Origin: Parabacteroides sp. PM6-13
Lineage (GTDB): Bacteria; Bacteroidota; Bacteroidia; Bacteroidales; Tannerellaceae
NCBI RefSeq assembly: GCF_029892605.1
Contig: NZ_JARXWF010000007.1
Location: 124,001 to 188,000 of the forward strand
Length of the DNA: 64,000 nucleotides
Direction of reading: 5' to 3'
This document shows positions 35,131 to 44,879 of this stretch, one piece after another (position 1 is the first letter of the stretch; each line of letters starts with the position of its first letter). The notes beneath the pieces were generated by a model. That model saw only the letters and a program-made list of their open reading frames with translations. It had not been told where the DNA came from and did not search any database. A program made the translations under genes and the position numbers.

Positions 35131-37116
35131 CTAAATGTATGCCACGATAGCGTCTTGCAAGCGGGAGGTGGTAAAAGGCTTTAACACCACATCGTTGCAA
35201 CCTGCTTTGAACGCATGCTCCTGATCAATGTAATTCCCATGTGTCGCCATGGCAATGATGGGAATGTTGATGGAAAAGGCTCGGATCCTTTTTATCGTTT
35301 CCACGCCTTCGTTGTCCGGATTGGAGATGTCTAATAGGAAAAGATCGGGCTTTTCAGATACATATAGGTCGATCGTTTCGCTTTTTGTTCTCGTTTGCGA
35401 TAGGGAGTAATCGCTGCCAAGCATATCATTGAGCGTATTGAAATCCTGGTCGTCCGGTTCAAGCACCACAATTCTTTTCTTTCCCGAATCATCGGAGTTC
35501 GATTTCTTGTTGGCGATGGTCTGATTCGAGATCGCTGTCGTTGCTTCTTGCGCGGAGCTATATATGGGCAGCGAAAAGGTGAAAGTACTGCCTTCCCGGA
35601 AGACGGAGGTGGCGCTAATCCGCCCACCCATGTGCTCGACTAAATTTTTTGAAATGACCAAGCCCAAGCCGGTGCCTTGTATAAAGCTATTCAGCTTTTC
35701 GAATCGCTGGAACAGGTAGGGCATTTTGTCTTCCGGAATACCAGCCCCCGAGTCTGTAACATAGAAGTGAATCTCATCTTTTTCAACTTCCAGACGTAGG
35801 GTGATATGTCCTTCTGCAGTATGTTTTATGGCGTTGGAAAGGAAATTGTATAATACCTGTTTTATTCTGTTTGGATCGGAATAGGTGCGAACCGGTTCCG
35901 TTGGCATCATGACGATGAATTCAACTTCCCGTTTCATTTTCAACTGATGAACCTCTGCTACTTCTTTAATAAGTGCGTTAATATCCGTCTCCCGCACATT
36001 GATCTCTATTTTCCCCGATTCGATGCGAGATATATCCAAGATGTCGTTGATGATCTGAAGCAAGAGGTCGCTATTCTTTCGTATGATACTGATAAATTCC
36101 TCTCGGTTTTCAGGATCATCTTCTGCTGCCAATATCTCTGAGAAACCAACGATCGCGTTGAGTGGCGTGCGTATTTCATGGCTCATATTGGCCAGGAAGG
36201 TCGATTTCATTTTGTTCGTTTCTTCCTGTTTGCGTACTTCCACCAATTCTTCTATCCGACGGATACGGTCACTAATGTCCTGAATCATGGCCAGTACCAT
36301 ATTCTCTTTATAGGGCACGATACGTGCCTGGTAGTAGAAACGAAGGTTGTTCAGGTCGACAGGATATTCTAATTCGCGCAGTTGTCCGTCTTCCAGACAA
36401 CCGTGAATGTTATGTATGATCAGTTCGCTTACCTCGGGTGAGTAGATATGTCGCCCATCCATGCCAATCAACTCTTTCATGCTATGGAGTAGCTTCATGC
36501 TGTCTGGCATAAACACCTCTCTGAGGAAGAATTTATCATCAAACACGAAGATAAAGCCGGGCTGAGCTTCGTTCATGGCCTTGGAAAGAAGTGCCAATTG
36601 GTTGGCCCGTATCTCTTCTTCCAGGATTTTTTCTATATTAACCGTATAACCGATGATTTTTTCCCTTGTGTCGCCTTCCTCTTCAATGATGGCATAGAAA
36701 TGATCTTCCATCCACATGACTTCACCTTGAGGGCCTATGGCGCGGTATCTGATTGTCTGGTTTTTCCCTTTTTGTGTCCGGGCTAAATGAAATACTTCCC
36801 AGAGTTTTGGTAGGTCTTCCGGGTGTACATAATCTTCTAACTTGGTCAGATTATCATATTGCAATCCGATTTTATCAAGTTTCAGTACATGCAGGAAATC
36901 ATTTAGATATTTCATGCATGCATTCTCCATATCACATTCCCACAAACCAATATGATTATTGGATAAAATAGCAGTTACTTTTTGAAAGTATTCTTTTAGC
37001 AAGCCGGGGTTATTGTCAGGAACTGAAAAAAACTGTAGCGCATCCATCCGTTGTAATTTAGGGTCTAATATCACAAAGGTAGAAGAATTGTTTTGATTTG
37101 TATCATTTATAATCAT
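35131..37116 (-). CDS. Soluble hybrid sensor histidine kinase (PAS - HisKA - HATPase - receiver)
   Basis: 661 residues from ATG 37116; a TTG at 37152 is less likely. No membrane segment is visible, so it senses in the cytoplasm. Two PAS-like regions (about 30-165 and 180-295) precede HisKA with FLANMSHEIRTPLNAIVGFSEIL, where His is the phosphorylated residue. The ATPase domain shows NFLSNAIKHT, DSGAGIPED and GTGLGLVISKN. The C-terminal receiver (about 545-661) has the Asp of LFLLDIS and the Lys of VVLKPF. It is upstream of the AraC-type gene on the same strand and divergent from the M20 gene, so either may be its target; that link is inferred. Confidence 0.9.
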   Translation of the reverse strand: MIINDTNQNNSSTFVILDPKLQRMDALQFFSVPDNNPGLLKEYFQKVTAILSNNHIGLWECDMENACMKYLNDFLHVLKLDKIGLQYDNLTKLEDYVHPEDLPKLWEVFHLARTQKGKNQTIRYRAIGPQGEVMWMEDHFYAIIEEEGDTREKIIGYTVNIEKILEEEIRANQLALLSKAMNEAQPGFIFVFDDKFFLREVFMPDSMKLLHSMKELIGMDGRHIYSPEVSELIIHNIHGCLEDGQLRELEYPVDLNNLRFYYQARIVPYKENMVLAMIQDISDRIRRIEELVEVRKQEETNKMKSTFLANMSHEIRTPLNAIVGFSEILAAEDDPENREEFISIIRKNSDLLLQIINDILDISRIESGKIEINVRETDINALIKEVAEVHQLKMKREVEFIVMMPTEPVRTYSDPNRIKQVLYNFLSNAIKHTAEGHITLRLEVEKDEIHFYVTDSGAGIPEDKMPYLFQRFEKLNSFIQGTGLGLVISKNLVEHMGGRISATSVFREGSTFTFSLPIYSSAQEATTAISNQTIANKKSNSDDSGKKRIVVLEPDDQDFNTLNDMLGSDYSLSQTRTKSETIDLYVSEKPDLFLLDISNPDNEGVETIKRIRAFSINIPIIAMATHGNYIDQEHAFKAGCNDVVLKPFTTSRLQDAIVAYI

Positions 37117-37166
37117 GTTTTTATGTAAGTTTGTTACCTGTTTAATAACCAAATAATAAAAATACC

Positions 37167-38522
37167 ATGTCTGTAAAAACGTACATCGAATCTAACAAAG
37201 AACGTTTTCTGGAAGAATTATTTTCATTAATTCGTATTCCTTCCATTAGTGCCAAACAGGAGCATCGTCCTGATATGGAGGCTTGCGCCCGTCGTTGGAC
37301 GGAGGTCTTGCTCTCTTCGGGTGCCGACAAAGCGGTTGTTATGCCAACAAAAGGTCATCCGGTGGTATACGGAGAGAAATTCGTGTCGAAGGATGCACCG
37401 ACGGTGCTTGTTTATGCCCATTATGATGTGATGCCGGCAGAGCCGTTGGATCTCTGGCAAAGTGATCCGTTTGAGCCGGAGATCCGGGATGGACGTATCT
37501 GGGCGCGTGGAGCCGACGACGACAAAGGGCAGGGAATGATCCAGGTGAAAGGGTTTGAAACCGCCCTTCGTGAGGGTTTGTTGCAATGCAATGTGAAGTT
37601 TATTTTTGAAGGGGAAGAGGAGATCGGTTCGCCCAGTTTGGAAGATTTCTGTCAAGAAAACAAAGAACTGTTGAAAGCCGACATTATCCTTGTTTCCGAT
37701 ACCAGCATGGTCAGTGCCGAGACGCCGTCGTTGACTACTGGTCTCCGTGGCCTGGCTTATTGGGAGGTGGAGGTGACCGGTCCGAACCGCGACCTGCATT
37801 CGGGTCATTTCGGCGGGGCAGTAGCCAATCCGATTAATGTCTTATGCAAATTGATGGCTGATATTGTCGATAGCGACGGACGCATCACCATCCCCGGTTT
37901 CTACGACGATGTGGAAGACCTGTCGCCAGCAGAGCGGGAGATGATTGCGCAGATACCCTTCGACGAGGAGAAATATAAAGCGGCGATCGATGTGAAAGCC
38001 CTCTTTGGTGAAAAGGGTTATTCCACACTCGAAAGGAATAGCTGTCGCCCGACCTTTGATCTTTGCGGTATCTGGGGGGGCTACACCGGAGAAGGAAGCA
38101 AGACTGTCCTGCCTTCGAAAGCCTATGCGAAAGTATCCTGCCGCCTGGTACCCCATCAGGATTACCAAAAGATATCCGACCTGTTTGAAGCCTATATGAA
38201 CCGGGTTACTCCCGATTATGTGAAGGTGAAGGTGCGTCCTACGCATGGCGGACAGGGTTATGTATGCCCAATCGACATGCCGGCCTATCAGATAGCCGAG
38301 AAGGCCGTCGGTATCGCTTTCGGCAAAAAGCCTTTGGCGGTACGACGGGGTGGAAGTATTCCTATTATCTCTACCTTCGAAAAGGTGTTAGGTCTGAAAA
38401 CCATCCTGATGGGATTTGGCTTGGAGCAGAATGCTATCCATTCACCGAACGAGAGCTGCCGCCTGGATTTCTTTTACCAAGGCATCGAAGCAGTTGCCGA
38501 ATTCTATCGGGAATACAAATAA
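37167..38522 (+). CDS. M20 family dipeptidase (CNDP/PepV-like)
   Basis: 451 residues without a signal peptide. The di-zinc site is read as VYAHYDVMP, RGADDDKGQ, EGEEEIGSP (catalytic Glu-Glu) and, near the end, HSPNE. The lid/dimerisation domain contains NRDLHSGHFGGAVANP. Members of this cluster cleave dipeptides such as Cys-Gly or X-His. The start codon is 50 bp from that of the divergent hybrid kinase. The 3' end overlaps the convergent hydrolase gene by 19 bp. Confidence 0.92.
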   Translation: MSVKTYIESNKERFLEELFSLIRIPSISAKQEHRPDMEACARRWTEVLLSSGADKAVVMPTKGHPVVYGEKFVSKDAPTVLVYAHYDVMPAEPLDLWQSDPFEPEIRDGRIWARGADDDKGQGMIQVKGFETALREGLLQCNVKFIFEGEEEIGSPSLEDFCQENKELLKADIILVSDTSMVSAETPSLTTGLRGLAYWEVEVTGPNRDLHSGHFGGAVANPINVLCKLMADIVDSDGRITIPGFYDDVEDLSPAEREMIAQIPFDEEKYKAAIDVKALFGEKGYSTLERNSCRPTFDLCGIWGGYTGEGSKTVLPSKAYAKVSCRLVPHQDYQKISDLFEAYMNRVTPDYVKVKVRPTHGGQGYVCPIDMPAYQIAEKAVGIAFGKKPLAVRRGGSIPIISTFEKVLGLKTILMGFGLEQNAIHSPNESCRLDFFYQGIEAVAEFYREYK

Positions 38523-40153
38523 AAGCTTCTCTCTACCGGTAAAGCTGTTTGTATAAGGGGATCGACCATGCTGCCATATTGCCAGGCTACCACCGTGATT
38601 TTAACCGGTAGTTTTGCTTTTGGAGGCAGTTCGGTGAATATAAGCCTGTCGCCCTCTATATAGGCAGGACCGCTTCGGACGTAATACTGCACCGGTAGCT
38701 TTCTGTTTGAGGTCGCTTTTAACTGAATAAAAGGAGTACCGATTGCCACATCGGCTATTTCCGGAAATTTGATCTCCTGGGGTTTGCCTTCCGTTAGTCT
38801 GACGGGCATTCTCCAGGAGATTTCGCGTACGGCATGTCCGTAGAAGATATCCGATTCTGCAAAAGCAAACAACCCTATGGTCATAGCGCGATTATGCGAC
38901 GTGCCCGGTCGGTAATGGCTGAACCGGAAGGTCGAGTCATTGATGATATGAACAGGTCCGGCAATCCGCTTTATTCGAACCGGTTCGATGGAATGTGCGT
39001 CGGACAAACGGGTGTAGGTCGAATCGGTAAAGACCACTTTGGCCTGAATATCCATGGTGTGGCCGTCGGTCACAAATGCCAAACGCTCGTGGGGTTTTAG
39101 TATCCGCCCATCTTGCATCAGGGTTATGTATTGTTTTTTCTTATTTCTTTCCCGGGTATAGATGCTTTCTGTCCAGCGCGCCATCTCTTCGTCAAAATAC
39201 CAATAGGCATACTCCCGGTTGCCGGGATAGCCTCCGTAGCTATCTGTTCTGGCCGACGGCAATTGGTTTTTATGCCAACGATCTGCCAGCCACCCTTCTT
39301 CGCGTCGAAGCTTTGTTAGAGCCATTTCCGATTGACCGTCCCACTGGGCGGGCATCCGGTATTGAACCGCTTTTTCGATGAAACGGATAAGGTATCTCAG
39401 ATCCTCCTGGCTAAAATCGCTATGTCCGCGTCCGGCATTACATAACAACGAGACAAGGCTGCCGGGATATTGCTTCATAAAGCGGAAAGAGTCTTCCACA
39501 CGAAACTCGTTCCACTCCTCTTCGCCAATACAGATCAGGCTGGGTATGCCGTCGATAGTCCGATCCTCCCAATCCGGATTGAAATGGTTACAACAAAGGT
39601 AGGTCGAACGGGGAGAATCGCCATGAAACGAGATCACAGCCAAGGTGCGTTCCGGATTCCATGCTGCGAAATTCCAAGGCTGCGAGGCTTGTGCCGAATG
39701 GCTGAGCATGACCACCGGCGCATAGCGGATCTCATCATAACCAGAGATATCGGCTAATTCATGGATGGCTTCGTCGAAAGAATCCTGTGCGCCCGTTCTG
39801 ACATCGAATACTCCGCCCGGATCAATACCCGGCGTGATCCAGATCTCACCAAAATCGAGCCGGGTCATCGCCTCCCGAAACAAAGGATCTTCCAAAATAC
39901 CCTCTTCAATATAGTTATGCCCACACACAATCAGGCCTTTCAGTTGCTCACAACCGGGCGGAATCCATAGAAAGGCGCGTCTGGTATTTTCTTCGTTTTC
40001 GCCCGGCAGGCAGTTTATGTCTGTCTCCCATTGATAAACACGGTTTCGGGATAATTCGTTCCTGTCAATCGACACGCTTGTCTGTGTCTGGCCCTGTAAA
40101 CAGCCCCAAGCTATTCCTGTCAGGCAGAAAATGATAAACAATCTATTCTTCAT
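38504..40153 (-). CDS. Exported alpha/beta-hydrolase-like protein of unknown function
   Basis: 549 residues with an export signal (MKNRLFIIFCLTGIAWGCLQG), possibly lipidated at Cys18. Residues about 60-290 look like an alpha/beta hydrolase: LKGLIVCGHNYIEEG, then VVMLSHSAQASQPWNFAAW with SHSAQ at the nucleophile elbow (the first Gly of GxSxG is replaced), and GRGHSDF carrying a possible catalytic His. The C-terminal part (about 360-549) is beta-rich and ends in a surface-like domain. I do not recognise a named family. It converges with and overlaps the M20 gene by 19 bp. Confidence 0.7.
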   Translation of the reverse strand: MKNRLFIIFCLTGIAWGCLQGQTQTSVSIDRNELSRNRVYQWETDINCLPGENEENTRRAFLWIPPGCEQLKGLIVCGHNYIEEGILEDPLFREAMTRLDFGEIWITPGIDPGGVFDVRTGAQDSFDEAIHELADISGYDEIRYAPVVMLSHSAQASQPWNFAAWNPERTLAVISFHGDSPRSTYLCCNHFNPDWEDRTIDGIPSLICIGEEEWNEFRVEDSFRFMKQYPGSLVSLLCNAGRGHSDFSQEDLRYLIRFIEKAVQYRMPAQWDGQSEMALTKLRREEGWLADRWHKNQLPSARTDSYGGYPGNREYAYWYFDEEMARWTESIYTRERNKKKQYITLMQDGRILKPHERLAFVTDGHTMDIQAKVVFTDSTYTRLSDAHSIEPVRIKRIAGPVHIINDSTFRFSHYRPGTSHNRAMTIGLFAFAESDIFYGHAVREISWRMPVRLTEGKPQEIKFPEIADVAIGTPFIQLKATSNRKLPVQYYVRSGPAYIEGDRLIFTELPPKAKLPVKITVVAWQYGSMVDPLIQTALPVERSFYLYSR

Positions 40154-40274
40154 ATTTTTATTCTTTATGCTATACTATACGAATATATCCGCCAAATCCC
40201 TCAATGAGGCGTGCGTTTGTGTCTTTTGTGTCTTGAAACTTCCATTTGTGAAAGAAATGTATGGAAATATATTG

Positions 40275-40310
40275 TAAATTTGTAGCGTTTCTTGCTTGGA
40301 TAGCAAGAAC
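40275..40310 (+). promoter_or_regulatory. glyA -7 box and 5' leader hairpin
   Basis: A -7 box TAAATTTG at 40275-40282, with no TTTG at a standard -33 distance. The message should start near 40289, directly at a hairpin (TTCTTGC 40289-40295 with GCAAGAA 40303-40309), about 30 nt before the start codon. A 5'-terminal stem of this kind can stabilise the RNA. Confidence 0.5.
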
Positions 40311-40339
40311 TCATTAGTCCAATAACCAATATTAAGGTA

Positions 40340-41620
40340 ATGAAAAGAGACACTGTGATTTTCGAGATTATTGAGAAAGAGAAGCAACGCCAACTAAAAG
40401 GTATCGAATTGATTGCTTCAGAAAACTTCGTGAGCGACCAGGTCATGGAAGCCATGGGGAGCGTGTTAACCAACAAGTATGCGGAAGGATATCCCGGGAA
40501 ACGTTATTATGGCGGGTGTGAAGTAGTAGACCAAAGCGAAACACTGGCTATCGAACGTCTGAAGAAATTATTCAATGCCGAATGGGCAAACGTGCAGCCT
40601 CACTCCGGGGCGCAGGCGAATGCCGCTGTTTTTCTGGCAGTGATGAATCCGGGTGATACATTCCTTGGCCTGAACCTTTCTCATGGCGGACATCTTTCCC
40701 ATGGGTCTCCTGTGAATAGTTCAGGTATTCTCTACCGTGCTACGGAATATAACGTGAAGGAAGATACCGGACGTGTCGATTACGATCAAATGGAAGAGGT
40801 GGCTCTGCGCGAGAAACCGAAAGTGATCGTGGGCGGTGGATCGGCCTATTCACGTGATTGGGATTACAAACGTATGCGTGAAATTGCCGATAAGGTAGGT
40901 GCTCTGTTGATGGTCGATATGGCGCATCCCGCTGGATTGGTAGCTGCCGGACTGTTGAATAATCCGTTGGAATATGCACATATTGTGACCTCTACAACGC
41001 ATAAGACTTTGCGTGGTCCGCGCGGTGGTATCATCTTGTTAGGGAAAGACTTTGAAAATCCTTGGGGAAAGAAAACACCGAAGGGTGAGATCAAGATGAT
41101 GTCTCAGTTGCTGGATTCGGCTGTATTCCCGGGTATTCAGGGAGGACCGCTGGAACATGTGATCGCAGCTAAAGCGGTTGCCTTTGGCGAAGCCTTGGAA
41201 CCGGAATACAAAACTTACCAAGCTCAGGTGAAAAAGAACGCGGCAGCGTTGGCACAGGCCTTCATCGATAAAGGATATAAGATTATTTCTGATGGTACCG
41301 ATAATCATAGCATGCTGATCGACTTGCGCACCAAATTCCCGGAACTGACCGGAAAGGTAGCGGAAAAAGCCCTGGTGGCCGCCGATATTACAGTGAACAA
41401 GAATATGGTTCCGTTCGACAGCCGTTCGGCTTTCCAGACATCCGGTATCCGTGTGGGTACGCCGGCTATCACCACCCGTGGTGCTAAGGAGCCGCTGATG
41501 CAGGAGGTTGTGGAATTGATGGATAAGGTGCTTTCAGCTCCGGAATCTGACGCGACGATCGCGGCAGTGCGTGAGAAAGTGAACAGCATTATGAAGGAAT
41601 ATCCGCTGTTTGCCTGGTAA
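40340..41620 (+). CDS. glyA: Serine hydroxymethyltransferase
   Basis: 426 residues, full length. Blocks [45 protein letters not shown] and [14 protein letters not shown], with the PLP lysine in [14 protein letters not shown]. It interconverts serine and glycine and loads tetrahydrofolate with a one-carbon unit in the cytoplasm. Monocistronic: own promoter and a terminator at 41651-41690. Confidence 0.97.
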   Translation: MKRDTVIFEIIEKEKQRQLKGIELIASENFVSDQVMEAMGSVLTNKYAEGYPGKRYYGGCEVVDQSETLAIERLKKLFNAEWANVQPHSGAQANAAVFLAVMNPGDTFLGLNLSHGGHLSHGSPVNSSGILYRATEYNVKEDTGRVDYDQMEEVALREKPKVIVGGGSAYSRDWDYKRMREIADKVGALLMVDMAHPAGLVAAGLLNNPLEYAHIVTSTTHKTLRGPRGGIILLGKDFENPWGKKTPKGEIKMMSQLLDSAVFPGIQGGPLEHVIAAKAVAFGEALEPEYKTYQAQVKKNAAALAQAFIDKGYKIISDGTDNHSMLIDLRTKFPELTGKVAEKALVAADITVNKNMVPFDSRSAFQTSGIRVGTPAITTRGAKEPLMQEVVELMDKVLSAPESDATIAAVREKVNSIMKEYPLFAW

Positions 41621-41650
41621 ACCCGGTCAGCACAGCCAATGAGATAATGA

Positions 41651-41690
41651 GGCGGGACGAATACTCTTAGTAGTATTTGTCCTGTCTTTT
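41651..41690 (+). terminator. glyA terminator
   Basis: GGCGGGACGAATACT (41651-41665) pairs with AGTATTTGTCCTGTC (41672-41686) with G-T pairs, then TTTT, 30 nt after the glyA stop. Confidence 0.82.
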
Positions 41691-41712
41691 GATTTTTATG
41701 ACAAGCCAGGTG

Positions 41713-41743
41713 TTTGCCTTCCTGTTTTTTTTGAATATATTTG
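41713..41743 (+). promoter_or_regulatory. Promoter of the response-regulator gene
   Basis: TTTG at 41713-41716, 19-bp spacer, TATATTTG at 41736-41743: a near-consensus Bacteroidetes housekeeping promoter, with the start codon 43 bp downstream. Confidence 0.72.
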
Positions 41744-41785
41744 TAACTATTTACGATTTGCCTGAGTTTAATTAAAGAGGATTTC

Positions 41786-42148
41786 ATGAAAAAGTCTATT
41801 TTGTTAGTAGATGACAAACCAGAAATAGCTAAGATAATAGCCTTGTATCTCTGTGAGTATGAGATAAAATATGTAGAGAACCCATTGATTGCTATTGCCT
41901 GGCTTACCAGTGGAAACACACCGGATCTGATTGTCTCGGATATCAATATGCCGGAAATGACCGGGGAGGAATTCCTGGTTTACCTGAAAGAAAACGATAT
42001 GTTTCAACGTATTCCTGTTTTTATCCTTTCAAACGTGGATGACAGTGAAACCCGGATCCGTTTGTTTGAGAACGGTGCCGCTGATTTTATATTGAAACCG
42101 TTTAATCCGGAAGAACTCAAAATCAGAGTGAAGCGTACATTAAGTTGA
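41786..42148 (+). CDS. Single-domain response regulator
   Basis: 120 residues made up of one receiver domain: acidic pocket LLVDDKPE, phospho-acceptor Asp in LIVSDINMPEMTGEE and Lys in DFILKPFNPEEL. There is no output domain, so it works by protein contact or as a phosphate relay. It is followed 90 bp later by a receiver-kinase fusion on the same strand, its most likely partner. Confidence 0.9.
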   Translation: MKKSILLVDDKPEIAKIIALYLCEYEIKYVENPLIAIAWLTSGNTPDLIVSDINMPEMTGEEFLVYLKENDMFQRIPVFILSNVDDSETRIRLFENGAADFILKPFNPEELKIRVKRTLS

Positions 42149-42238
42149 TGCGGGAAGAAAAAACAAAAAAAAGACTCCCATGTCAACATTAATTTATACA
42201 TTTGTGAATTAAAACTTTAGAATAGCACTATAGCCTTT

Positions 42239-43360
42239 ATGGATAATTTAGCATCAGATTACAAAGTCTTAGTCGTTGATGATGTGCCAACCAATGTAAT
42301 GTTGGTTCAAGCAATCCTTAAAAAAGAAGGATATACCATTTTGACTTGTGACAATGGCCCGAAAGCGTTGGAAATTGCGGAAGAGCAACATCCTCATCTT
42401 ATACTATTGGATATTATGATGCCTGAAATGGATGGCTATGAGGTGTTACAGCACTTGAAAAGTAATCCGGAGACGAATGATATTCCTGTGATCATCATGT
42501 CAGCGCTTAGCGATATGCAGAGCATCGTGAAGGGATACCAACTGGGTGCCATTGAATATGTGACCAAACCGTTTCAACGGGAAGAGTTGCTCAAGCGTGT
42601 AGCCCATCGCTTCGAACTGTTTAGCATTAAGCGGATCAAGCTGGAACTGGAAAACACGATCGAATCGCGTGATACGCTCTATTCCGTTATCGCGCATGAC
42701 CTTCGCTCCCCGCTTGGGTCATTGAAGATGATGATCAATGCCGTATTGCTGATGGTCGACAAGAAAACAGTCGGCTCCGAAGTGTACGAGATGCTTCAGA
42801 TGATCAATAAAACATCGGAAGAGGTGTTCCTGTTGCTCGATAACCTATTGAAATGGGCGAAGAACAGACTGAAACGTCAGACGCTCTACCGTCAGCAGAT
42901 CGATATCAATAGTATTATTGCCAGCACCTCTGATATCTATGTCGCTATGGCCAAACAGAAAGGTGTATCCATCGTACTTGAAGGATTGGATAGCAAACTG
43001 GCCGGTTCGGTAGATATCGATATGTTGAAGACAGTTGTTCGCAATCTTATTTCAAACGCGCTTAAGTATAGCCTGGAAGGCGGTACGATTACCATTAGCT
43101 CACGCTCAGAGGGCGATTACGTAATTGTAAGCGTGAAGGATACCGGAGTTGGTATTAAGAAAGAAGATCAAAGCAAACTGCTTAAGCAGAATACCCACTT
43201 CACTACCTACGGTACGGGCAATGAGAAAGGATCCGGTTTAGGACTGATGTTGACCAAAGACTTTGTCGAATTACACGATGGAGAGCTCTGGTTTGAATCA
43301 GAAGAGAACAAGGGTACTACTTTCCACTTCTCTATGAAAGCGTTGAATCAGGAAGATTAA
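42239..43360 (+). CDS. Receiver-histidine kinase fusion, soluble
   Basis: 373 residues. An N-terminal receiver (about 8-125: VLVVDDVPTN, Asp in LILLDIMMPEMDG, Lys in YVTKPFQ) is joined by a helix to HisKA (YSVIAHDLRSPLGSLKMMI, phospho-His) and HATPase (NLISNALKYS, VKDTGVGIK, GSGLGLMLTKDFV). No membrane segment, so it receives phosphate or contacts from another protein rather than sensing outside. A TACATTTG -7-like box lies at 42197-42204. It probably acts with the single-domain regulator upstream. Confidence 0.92.
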   Translation: MDNLASDYKVLVVDDVPTNVMLVQAILKKEGYTILTCDNGPKALEIAEEQHPHLILLDIMMPEMDGYEVLQHLKSNPETNDIPVIIMSALSDMQSIVKGYQLGAIEYVTKPFQREELLKRVAHRFELFSIKRIKLELENTIESRDTLYSVIAHDLRSPLGSLKMMINAVLLMVDKKTVGSEVYEMLQMINKTSEEVFLLLDNLLKWAKNRLKRQTLYRQQIDINSIIASTSDIYVAMAKQKGVSIVLEGLDSKLAGSVDIDMLKTVVRNLISNALKYSLEGGTITISSRSEGDYVIVSVKDTGVGIKKEDQSKLLKQNTHFTTYGTGNEKGSGLGLMLTKDFVELHDGELWFESEENKGTTFHFSMKALNQED

Positions 43361-43396
43361 GAACTGGTTTTTAATCTTATTTGAAGCTTCAACGCT

Positions 43397-44746
43397 TTAT
43401 TCCCCTTTAGGAAGTTTCTTCTTTAGGTAAAGAAATCCGCATATCCCGGAGATGAATGATCCGGCGAAGACACCCAGCTTCGCCTGGTTCAGTAGATCCA
43501 TGCCTGCCGTGGTGGTTACGTCGAACGATAGGTTGGCAATAAAGAGTGCCACCGTAAAGCCAACACCTCCCAACATCGATACCCCAAACAATGTCTGTTT
43601 GTTCATGCCCAGTGGCATAGCAGCCAGTTTCAATTTGACAAAGGCGTAAGAGAAACTGAATATACCAATCGTTTTCCCTACAAACAAACCAAAAAATACA
43701 GCCAATGGTACATTGAGTAGGGTAGCCGGTGAGATGTCACCAAAGGTTACTCCCGCGTTGACGAATGCAAACAGTGGAAGAATAAGGTAGTTCACCAATG
43801 GATGCAATTTGTCGGCAATGCTTTGCAGCGGACTGATGGTCCGGTTGGCAATCGAGTGTATATTATTCAACACATGAATCTGAGTAGGAGAGAGGACTTC
43901 GCAATTCCGAGAGTGCTTGACCTCTGTGAAGTCGAGCATTTCCAAGTAACCGGCCATATTGCTTGAGAAACGTTTCAGGTTGATCTTGGGCTGAGCCGGG
44001 ATGGTGAAAGCGACCAATACCCCGGCGATGGTGGCATGTACTCCTGACTCTAAGAAGAACATCCAAACCAGGAATCCCATAAAATAATAGAATATATTCT
44101 GATGTACCTTCATCCTTCCTGCTATATATAATACAAATAAGAGCGCAAAAGAGATCAGTAAGGCCTGGAAGCTGATGTGAGAGCTATAGAAGATCGCGAT
44201 CACTAAAATACCTCCTATATCGTCGACCACCGCCAGCGCGGTCAGGAAGATCCGCATGCTAAGTGGTACCCGCTTGCCTAATGCCCCTAATACAGCCAGG
44301 GCAAAGGCGATATCGGTAGCCATGGGAATAGCGGCGCCTCGTATCTCAGGGGCTTTATGGCATACCAAGATGTAAAATAAGACCGGAACAATCATACCGC
44401 CGCAGGCAGCCACCACCGGCAGGATCGATTTGCGTATGGAACTTAGTTCGCCGATCAGTATCTCCTGTTTGATCTCCAATCCAATCATGAAAAAGAAGAC
44501 AGCCATCAGGGCGTCGTTGACAAACTCCAACATACTCATGGGCTCGCCATGATGCGTGAAGAGGGTTATTCTTCCTAATTGTACCTGAATGGGGAATGAG
44601 AGTAACTCATGATAGGCATGCGCCCAAGGCGAATTGGCCAATACCATCGCCACGATTGTAGCGACAAAAAGGAGTACACTGGCATTTGGCTTTTGGGTGG
44701 CAAAGCGACGAAGAGGTTTAAGAATAACTCGAATGTTACGTTCCAT
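43397..44746 (-). CDS. nhaA: Na+/H+ antiporter NhaA
   Basis: 449 residues with about twelve membrane helices. Family hallmarks: MATDIAFALAVLGALG and LAVVDDIGGILVIAIFY, whose Asp-Asp pair is the ion-binding site, plus FFFMIGLEIKQE. It exchanges cytoplasmic Na+ for protons at alkaline pH or high salt. E. coli NhaA has 388 residues; the extra length here is a hydrophilic loop near 260-320 (TEVKHSRNCEVLSPTQIH). Monocistronic; a possible -7 box CAAAGATA (TATCTTTG on the minus strand) is at 44803-44810. Confidence 0.95.
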   Translation of the reverse strand: MERNIRVILKPLRRFATQKPNASVLLFVATIVAMVLANSPWAHAYHELLSFPIQVQLGRITLFTHHGEPMSMLEFVNDALMAVFFFMIGLEIKQEILIGELSSIRKSILPVVAACGGMIVPVLFYILVCHKAPEIRGAAIPMATDIAFALAVLGALGKRVPLSMRIFLTALAVVDDIGGILVIAIFYSSHISFQALLISFALLFVLYIAGRMKVHQNIFYYFMGFLVWMFFLESGVHATIAGVLVAFTIPAQPKINLKRFSSNMAGYLEMLDFTEVKHSRNCEVLSPTQIHVLNNIHSIANRTISPLQSIADKLHPLVNYLILPLFAFVNAGVTFGDISPATLLNVPLAVFFGLFVGKTIGIFSFSYAFVKLKLAAMPLGMNKQTLFGVSMLGGVGFTVALFIANLSFDVTTTAGMDLLNQAKLGVFAGSFISGICGFLYLKKKLPKGE

Positions 44747-44879
44747 AAGTCAAATTAGAATAAGTATATAATGGGCGAATAAGTCACCTGTGCTTTCGAT
44801 TTCAAAGATACTCGTTTTCAAGGAAAGGATGGCAACCCGAAATGCAAAATCGACCATAAATTCCTTGCTGCTGACCATT

